Shown here: piece by piece, positions 1-5,002 of the stretch
How the letters are laid out: each line of letters begins with the position of its first letter
How positions within the stretch are numbered: the first letter of the stretch is position 1
Source: an uncultured Pirellula sp.
Lineage (GTDB): Bacteria; Planctomycetota; Planctomycetia; Pirellulales; Pirellulaceae
DNA: 7,342 nucleotides
Reading direction: 5' to 3'
Assembly: GCA_903892365.1 (NCBI GenBank)
Contig: CAITIF010000640.1
Location: 1 to 7,342, forward strand
Program-made: the position numbers and the translations under genes
The notes under the pieces: generated by a model
Seen by the model: the letters and a program-made list of their open reading frames with translations, nothing else
Told to the model about the DNA's origin: nothing
Database searches by the model: none

Positions 1-2432
1 CACCTTCGGCTACCCCACGCGACATAACGCTGTTTCTTGATAATGGGAACAATGGGGTCAGCAATCTGGCAGTCGCTCGCATGACCGTTGTGCCAGTTAA
101 CGATTCGCCATTGATGGAAGATGTGTCGCTCGCGGAAGTTATTGAGGATACTCAAGATCCCGCGGGGGCTCGCATTTCGACCACGGTCACTATCGGTTTT
201 CTGGACGTAGACCAAAATGCCGTCTTGTCCGGTATCGCAGTGACTGCGAACCCAGCCCTCGCTTCGGAAGGGGTTTGGGAATATTCGGTGGATAGAACGG
301 TATGGGTTTCCATCGGAACAGTAAGCCCAACAGCCAGCCTTTTGCTCTCAAGAAATACTTGGATACGCTTCAAGCCTGCGAGTAATTTCGACGCAGTGCC
401 TGCACCATTGAGCATCCGGGGAATCGATGAGACCTACCTTGGAGCTTTTTCGACTCGAACCGTCCGTACCCGTTTTGATGTCACTCAAGCAGTCGCCAAC
501 GGACCGTTTTCTCTGTCGGATACGCTTTTGGACACACGCGTGTTGCCAGTGAATGACGCTCCGGTGGCACAGGTTGGACCAAGATCGATTACCGTTGATG
601 AGGATTCTCTGCTGACCTTCAACATCGATAGCACTTGGTTCACAGATGTCGATGACCCGAACAGCTTGCTGTTGTCTGTCGTTCAAAGCAACGGCCAAGA
701 CCTGCCGGCCTGGTTAACGCTAAACGCTTTGACTGGTGTTTTGAGCGGCACGCCAACCAATGACAACGTTGGCGACCTCAACTTAGTGATCCGTTCGAGC
801 GACCCTGCTGGACTTTCTGCTGAAATTCCTTTGTTTTTGACGGTGTTCAATACCAATGACACTCCAACCGGTGTTGTATTGGTCGGTAATAACGTTACGG
901 AGAATTCCTCCAACGTTTTTGTGGGAACTCTGTTTGGAAGCGATCCCGATAGCACCGACACGGTTTCGTTTTCGATCTCGGATTCGCGATTTCAAATTCG
1001 GGGTAATCAATTGTTTGTAGCGCCAGGACAAGCTATCAACTTTGAACAAACTCCCTTCATTAACTTGAACGTTCGTGTCACAGACTCGGGTAGCCCTGCC
1101 CTATTCTTTGACCAAAACATTCGGCTCAATGTGATCGATGTGAACGAGTTCGCGCCCGCTCTTAGGCCGACGACCATTCGTATTCCTGAGAACCTGCCCG
1201 CTGCTTCGGCTGCCGGAACGCTGCTTGCCCCAGATGGTGATTCTGCTCAACGCGTGCGGTATCGATTTGTTGGCACTCCGCCGACCATGTTCACGATCAA
1301 CCCGGAAACGGGACTTGTCTCACTGAAGACCGATGCAGTACTCAATTTCGAAACTACGGATTCGTTCCAATTCTTCGTTGAAGCGTTTGACTCCGGTGCT
1401 CCACAGCTGGCAACCACAGCGTCGGTCAATGTGATGATTGAGGATGTGAACGAATACGATCCGGTCATCACAACGGAATCGATCAGCCTGTCTGAATCAC
1501 AGCCACCGGATGTCGTGTTCGCAACGATCCAAGCAACCGACCTGGATGTACGCCAAACGCTGGTCTATTCGCTGGTCGCGCCGGAATCACGATTTACGAT
1601 TAATTCACTCACCGGCGGTCTCAGTCTTGTTCGCGGCGGATTGTTTGATTACGAACAGTCCACCACGACGACCTTAACAGTCCGAGCAACAGATCCTGCA
1701 GGGCGGTTCGCGGAACAAATTGTGACGGTCAACATCGTAGATGCGAACGATCCACCCACGGCTGCAACGATCCCTGTAACCTCAGTGCTTGCGAATGTAA
1801 CCGGAGTCGACCTGGGGCTCATCACCATCAGCGATCAAGATGCTGGACAAGCTTATACAATCCAAGTGCTTGATGATCGTTTCATGGTACTGAACGGCCG
1901 ATTGCTTCTAGCGCCTGGTAAATATGTTTCTGACTCCGATCCTGCCAATTTGGTGATTCCAATCATCGTGAAAGTGCTGGGACCAAACGGACTCTCCTAC
2001 CCTCTGACGATCAATATCAGCCGAATCTCCAATCCAAAGCCCTGGCAAAATCCAACCAACCCATTGAATGTGGATGGGATTGGGGGCGTGGATCCGCTGG
2101 ATGTTCTCGATTTGGTCAACGCGATCAATAGCAATCGCCAGGGGGTATTGCCATCGCCTCGGCCATCGTCCACGTTGAACGAAAGTTATTATGACGTGGA
2201 CGGTGATGGATCCCTGAATCCGCTTGACGTGTTGGCCGTCGTCAATTTTCTTAACGGCGGATCCAATGCTCTGCCACCCGGTGGCGAAGGGGAAGGTGCT
2301 GCTCTTAGAAGTCCAAGCGATTTGTCTGTCGTTTCAGGCGACAAGGATGAGCAACTTGATGCATCAAGCCTATGGCTAGCCGCGTTCAACCAGCTTGAAG
2401 AAGAACGCCAAGGCACTCGCCGACGTCGGTAG
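1..2432 (+). CDS. Large secreted cadherin-repeat protein with C-terminal type I dockerin (5' partial)
   Basis: This is the C-terminal part, 809 visible residues, of a large extracellular or surface protein. The reading frame is open from base 3 to the TAG at 2430-2432; the Met at 81 is internal because the 26 codons before it continue the same repeat. Modules in order: a beta-sandwich repeat (about 105-555) between two V-P-V-N-D-x-P linkers; a dystroglycan-type/He_PIG Ig-like module with the P-A-W-L ... G-x-L-S-G-T-P signature (about 560-865); three cadherin-like repeats ending in D-V-N-E (1131-1157), D-V-N-E (1437-1463) and D-A-N-D (1734-1757); a degenerate cadherin-like repeat without that ending (about 1758-2035); a type I dockerin (about 2043-2255); then a tail of about 58 residues ending in four arginines. 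Cadherin-type repeats usually bind calcium and act in adhesion or as rigid stalks, so a surface adhesion or matrix role is inferred. Substrate and partner are unknown. It stands convergent to the minus-strand operon. Confidence 0.9.
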   Translation, partial: PSATPRDITLFLDNGNNGVSNLAVARMTVVPVNDSPLMEDVSLAEVIEDTQDPAGARISTTVTIGFLDVDQNAVLSGIAVTANPALASEGVWEYSVDRTVWVSIGTVSPTASLLLSRNTWIRFKPASNFDAVPAPLSIRGIDETYLGAFSTRTVRTRFDVTQAVANGPFSLSDTLLDTRVLPVNDAPVAQVGPRSITVDEDSLLTFNIDSTWFTDVDDPNSLLLSVVQSNGQDLPAWLTLNALTGVLSGTPTNDNVGDLNLVIRSSDPAGLSAEIPLFLTVFNTNDTPTGVVLVGNNVTENSSNVFVGTLFGSDPDSTDTVSFSISDSRFQIRGNQLFVAPGQAINFEQTPFINLNVRVTDSGSPALFFDQNIRLNVIDVNEFAPALRPTTIRIPENLPAASAAGTLLAPDGDSAQRVRYRFVGTPPTMFTINPETGLVSLKTDAVLNFETTDSFQFFVEAFDSGAPQLATTASVNVMIEDVNEYDPVITTESISLSESQPPDVVFATIQATDLDVRQTLVYSLVAPESRFTINSLTGGLSLVRGGLFDYEQSTTTTLTVRATDPAGRFAEQIVTVNIVDANDPPTAATIPVTSVLANVTGVDLGLITISDQDAGQAYTIQVLDDRFMVLNGRLLLAPGKYVSDSDPANLVIPIIVKVLGPNGLSYPLTINISRISNPKPWQNPTNPLNVDGIGGVDPLDVLDLVNAINSNRQGVLPSPRPSSTLNESYYDVDGDGSLNPLDVLAVVNFLNGGSNALPPGGEGEGAALRSPSDLSVVSGDKDEQLDASSLWLAAFNQLEEERQGTRRRR
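2043..2255 (+). other. Type I dockerin domain (two calcium-loop repeats)
   Basis: Two duplicated loop-helix segments, each containing P-L-D-V-L, are separated by a proline/serine-rich spacer, as in planctomycete dockerin-like domains. The second loop (from base 2193) reads D-V-D-G-D-G-S-L-N-P-L-D and has acidic or Asn ligands at positions 1, 3, 5 and 12. The first loop (from base 2067) reads N-V-D-G-I-G-G-V-D-P-L-D, so the usual Asp at position 5 is Ile. In clostridia dockerins bind cohesins in cellulosomes. In planctomycetes they occur on many giant secreted proteins, and their partners are not settled. Confidence 0.88.
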
Positions 2433-2450
2433 TAGGGGGCATCATTTTGA

Positions 2451-2560
2451 GCTGTGGGCGCTAGTTTTGATTTCGTTCCTAGACGCCTACAGGGCCAGCA
2501 TTGGATGTGTCGGGCTTCCTGCCCTTACAAAAATCGCAACATCGAAATAGCGCCCACTGC
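2451..2560. repeat. Long imperfect inverted repeat in the convergent intergenic gap
   Basis: The arms gctgtgggcgcta (2451-2463) and tagcgcccactgc (2548-2560) are complementary at 12 of 13 positions, with a perfect 10-base core. After one bulged G the pairing continues for seven more base pairs, one of them G-T (ttttgat at 2465-2471 with atcgaaa at 2541-2547). Further in, agggc (2491-2495) can pair with gccct (2521-2525), and a small GGGC/GCCC hairpin sits at 2512-2524. This 110-base structure fills most of the 155-base gap between two converging genes. It lacks a T-tract next to the stem on either strand, so it is not a classic intrinsic terminator. It could be a bidirectional transcription barrier, a small non-autonomous repeat (MITE or REP-like), or a structured 3' UTR. 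Confidence 0.6.
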
Positions 2561-2567
2561 TCATGTG

Positions 2568-2584
2568 GATCGCTGTTAGCGGTC
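2568..2584 (-). other. Short hairpin just after the oleC stop codon
   Basis: The plus strand reads gatcgct-gtt-agcggtc: a seven-pair stem with one G-T pair and a three-base loop. It begins three bases beyond the oleC stop codon. No T-run follows on the minus strand, so a role as intrinsic terminator is weak; protection of the mRNA 3' end is equally possible. It lies beside the larger inverted repeat. Confidence 0.3.
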
Positions 2585-2587
2585 AAA

Positions 2588-4279
2588 CTAGTGCGTAATC
2601 TTTCGGAAATGTTTGTTTGCCCATTCGGTGAGCTTCTCGCGAAAGATCTTCGAATTGTGCCGAATGTCGGTCGGTAGCTTTTTGGGGTAAACGACGACGC
2701 GTTCAACGGATCGAGATCGTTCGTTGGAATCGAGCAACTGGCGAACTTGATTAATGATCTGAGCTTTAGATATCTTGGAAGTTATCTTGGATCGCGGCCA
2801 AGGCTCCAAAATGATCGTAGGTGATTGTTCGTTCGCCTGGCCAACACCAACCAAAGCAGATCGGTAGATGGCGGGATGCGTGTTGACAACTGCCTCGATC
2901 GTTTCGGTATGCAATGTTCCGTGCTTGGTCGTGACGCGTTGTGATTTTCTTCCGCAAAACCAAAACCGATCTTGTTCGTCCAAATAGCCGACGTCCCCCA
3001 TGCGATGCCACACCGTCCCGGAATCGTCCACTTTGTGCATCGCGTTTTGATCGGTGCGAGTCACGTAGCTTTTGCTAATGACATCCCCGCAAACCATCAA
3101 TTCACCGATTTCACGTTCTGCAATAGGAATCGCTTGTTCCATGGTTTGAATCGGATCGTCCGTGATTCGGATGACCTTCCATCGAATTCCCGAGAAGCGA
3201 TGTCCCACGCAAGTTCCTGCACCCGACGAGGTTAATGCAGATGTTTCTTCTAGGACTGTTCGCGATTCGATCGAAGCAATCGGAAGCGCCTCGGTAGCCC
3301 CATAAGGTGTATGCACGCAACCATCCGGATGGATCGCTGAGCGAATCTGCTTGAGAACTCGAGCAGGCACCGGAGCTCCTGCAGATAGTACCAATCGAAG
3401 CGACGGTGCTCTCCGGCCGCTGGTCTGACAGTAGCCGCCCACTTTGGTCCACAAGGCGGGCGAGCCAAACGACTGATTGATTTGCCATTGGTCGATTGCG
3501 TTCAGCAAACGAACCGGATCGACGTCAGCAGGTCGAATGGGGTTCATGTCGGGCAGAATGGTTGTTGTTCCCATCACGGCATTGAAGAGGCCAAAAAGTG
3601 GGAAACAGCTCAAGTCCCTTCCACCAGGTTGGATCGCGTAGTGCGAAGCCACTTGGTATATTTGCGAGTTGAATGTTCGGTGAGTGTAAAGAACTCCTTT
3701 GGGTGGGCCAGTGCTTCCCGTGGTGAAGATAATCGCTGCGGAATCGTCCGGTTTTGTGCCTGGGGACCGAAAGGCCGAAGGCGAAAAACGCTCCAGATCG
3801 GCCAGCGAAGGCACAGGCATACCGGGCCATCTTTTGCCAACGGTAACATTTAGCTTTGCGTTAGGGAATTGCGAATGAAAGATTCGCAGTACAGCATGAG
3901 CCATAGGGATAGCAAGAAAGCCATCGGGATTAGTAGCTGCTAAACAACGGATTAAGTTTCTACGCCCCATTCCCGGATCGATTAACACCAAAGTGGCACC
4001 TGTTTTTAGAACCGCAAAAACAAGCGCGATGAAGTCTTCCCCAAAACGAACCAGCAAACCAATGCGTTTGCCAGGACCAATCCCAAGGCTTTGTAGGCCA
4101 GCTGCGATCGAGCTAGATCGATTATCTAAATCTCGCATCGAAATCGTCTGATACGGTCGATTGTCACGAATGCGATGCGAACCCATGGGGGAAGCAATCG
4201 CGATGGTATCGGGAGAAAGGGACGCTTGACGGGATAGACGCAATCCAACATTTGCGTTTGCGGATGGTAGATCGTGCAC
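2588..4279 (-). CDS. oleC: OleC-like beta-lactone synthetase / AMP-forming fatty-acid ligase family enzyme
   Basis: This 563-residue member of the ANL adenylate-forming superfamily is about the length usual for OleC. Visible motifs: phosphate loop T-T-G-S-T-G-P-P-K-G at 186-195; Y-G-A-T-E-A-L-P at 326-333; G-D-V-G-Y-L-D at 428-434; hinge region G-R-K-S-Q-R-V at 443-449; and candidate catalytic Lys544 in R-H-N-S-K-I. The segments D-P-G-M-G-R-R (101-107), F-P-L-F-G-L-F (226-232) and the Ala-Leu-Pro form of the YGATE motif resemble OleC rather than ordinary acyl-CoA ligases. OleC uses ATP to turn a beta-hydroxy fatty acid into a beta-lactone in head-to-head hydrocarbon synthesis; an acyl-CoA ligase is the alternative. 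The protein looks cytoplasmic, with no signal peptide. The GTG start at 4279 is the only start codon before the in-frame stop at 4310-4312, and it is needed to keep the N-terminal segment V-G-L-R-L. No strong Shine-Dalgarno is seen. It is the last gene of the run, 65 bases after the DUF2141 gene; no oleA, oleB or oleD is in the window. Confidence 0.85.
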   Translation of the reverse strand: MHDLPSANANVGLRLSRQASLSPDTIAIASPMGSHRIRDNRPYQTISMRDLDNRSSSIAAGLQSLGIGPGKRIGLLVRFGEDFIALVFAVLKTGATLVLIDPGMGRRNLIRCLAATNPDGFLAIPMAHAVLRIFHSQFPNAKLNVTVGKRWPGMPVPSLADLERFSPSAFRSPGTKPDDSAAIIFTTGSTGPPKGVLYTHRTFNSQIYQVASHYAIQPGGRDLSCFPLFGLFNAVMGTTTILPDMNPIRPADVDPVRLLNAIDQWQINQSFGSPALWTKVGGYCQTSGRRAPSLRLVLSAGAPVPARVLKQIRSAIHPDGCVHTPYGATEALPIASIESRTVLEETSALTSSGAGTCVGHRFSGIRWKVIRITDDPIQTMEQAIPIAEREIGELMVCGDVISKSYVTRTDQNAMHKVDDSGTVWHRMGDVGYLDEQDRFWFCGRKSQRVTTKHGTLHTETIEAVVNTHPAIYRSALVGVGQANEQSPTIILEPWPRSKITSKISKAQIINQVRQLLDSNERSRSVERVVVYPKKLPTDIRHNSKIFREKLTEWANKHFRKITH

Positions 4280-4283
4280 AGAG

Positions 4284-4321
4284 ATTTCTTTTGAGTAGGG
4301 CGATTTCTTCTAAGTAGGGCG
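4284..4321 (-). repeat. Tandem 19-base direct repeat in the oleC leader
   Basis: Two abutting 19-base units, 4284-4302 and 4303-4321, match at 17 of 19 positions. In the coding sense they are CGCCCTACTTAGAAGAAAT followed by CGCCCTACTCAAAAGAAAT, the second ending four bases before the GTG start. A further trace of the same period lies upstream: gcgtattc at 4319-4326 recurs at 4338-4345, exactly 19 bases away. A spacing of 19 bases is close to two helical turns, which would suit paired protein binding. A recent replication-slippage duplication, or a stronger A-rich ribosome entry site, are simpler explanations. Confidence 0.75.
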
Positions 4322-4344
4322 TATTCAAGTCGGTTCAGCGTATT

Positions 4345-4959
4345 CTACTTGATTTGGATCTGGATCGATAAAGGCTTCATATCGGTCGGACTCGTATCGC
4401 TCGGCATTGGTAAGTCGATGCTTGTCTCGCGATACTTGGGGGGCCCAAATCCTCGTTTAGGATTGTTGGAGAAGCCGTAGCGTTCCAATGGTATTCCAAG
4501 GGCATTTTTGTCCAACTTTTGATTGTCATTCTGGTCATGATAGGCACTGACCGCAAGTGAAAACGATTCCCCTTCTTTGATTCGCTTTAGAGGTATATCT
4601 AGAGTTGAATCCCAAGTTGCTTGCCCTTTGGCGATTGCAACGATCTCTTTGACGATCGCAAAATCAGGATCATTAAAGCGGTCAGCTCCAAGAAAGATTG
4701 CGACACGACAGTTCCCCTCTGAATTCTGGAAACCTATCACTTCAATCGTGATCGGAATTTGAACTGAAGACGGGGAGTCTACCTGCTTTGTTGGCTCACT
4801 CAAGGATTTCGATTGCAAACGGTCCGAGCCCTGTTCGGCCATGGCGGTTTGGTTTGAGGTCGCCTGATTTGTGATTGGCTGTTTGTCACATCCAAGGCAA
4901 AGAGTCAACACACAACCAACGAACAACACGTTGACGTTTCGCTGGGCGAAATCAACCAT
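4345..4959 (-). CDS. DUF2141 family protein, putative lipoprotein
   Basis: This 204-residue protein has a hydrophobic N-terminal segment (about 9-23) ending in L-C-L-G-C, so Cys24 is the probable lipidated residue. The Cys at position -3 is an unusual lipobox residue, and the segment has little positive charge before it. A polar Gln/Ser/Thr-rich linker follows (about 25-67), then a DUF2141-like domain (about 68-203). Its signature is clear: Y-H-D-Q-N-D-N-Q-K-L-D (140-150), L-G-I-P (154-157), Y-G-F-S-N-N (161-166) and F-G-P-P (171-174). The D-x-N-D-N-x-x-L-D stretch resembles a calcium-binding loop. The family function is unknown. The ATG at 4959 is preferred over the GTG one codon earlier because GAAGGA lies six bases before the ATG but only three before the GTG. 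It follows the BatA/vWA gene by 43 bases and precedes oleC by 65 on the same strand, so co-transcription is likely. Confidence 0.82.
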   Translation of the reverse strand: MVDFAQRNVNVLFVGCVLTLCLGCDKQPITNQATSNQTAMAEQGSDRLQSKSLSEPTKQVDSPSSVQIPITIEVIGFQNSEGNCRVAIFLGADRFNDPDFAIVKEIVAIAKGQATWDSTLDIPLKRIKEGESFSLAVSAYHDQNDNQKLDKNALGIPLERYGFSNNPKRGFGPPKYRETSIDLPMPSDTSPTDMKPLSIQIQIK

Positions 4960-4965
4960 CACAGA

Positions 4966-4971
4966 TCCTTC
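4966..4971 (-). promoter_or_regulatory. Ribosome binding site of the DUF2141 gene
   Basis: GAAGGA in the coding sense lies six bases before the ATG at 4959 and three before the GTG at 4962. The spacing selects the ATG as the start. Confidence 0.65.
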
Positions 4972-5002
4972 AATTCAAATCCAAATCAAATTCAAAACAA
5001 AC

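Noticed and set aside
81..83. ATG as the start of the cadherin-repeat gene
   Set aside because: The same frame is open to the left edge and encodes the expected end of the preceding repeat (L-F-L-D-N-G-N-N-G), so the Met is internal.
348..698. Minus-strand 116-codon open frame antisense to the cadherin-repeat gene
   Set aside because: It is antisense to a continuous, domain-rich coding frame and has no recognisable domain.
2512..2537. GGGC-TTCCT-GCCC hairpin near an A5 run as an intrinsic terminator
   Set aside because: On the plus strand the stem is followed by an A-run; on the minus strand the T-run comes before the stem. Neither gives the stem-then-T order, and the stem has only four pairs.
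2479..2706. Minus-strand 75-codon open frame with a Cys-rich end, running from within oleC into the convergent gap
   Set aside because: It overlaps the well-supported 3' end of oleC in another frame, has no convincing ribosome binding site, and its downstream half is the inverted-repeat region.
3111..3488. Minus-strand 125-codon open frame within oleC
   Set aside because: It is an out-of-frame shadow; the oleC frame is continuous and conserved through this stretch, so there is no sign of a frameshift.
3482..3853. Plus-strand 123-codon open frame antisense to oleC
   Set aside because: The composition looks like a frame shadow with no recognisable domain, while the minus-strand frame carries clear adenylation motifs over the same bases.
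4971..5002. Repetitive A/C-rich stretch between the BatA/vWA and DUF2141 genes as a repeat array or attachment site
   Set aside because: It is short low-complexity sequence with only loose word repetition and no defined unit.
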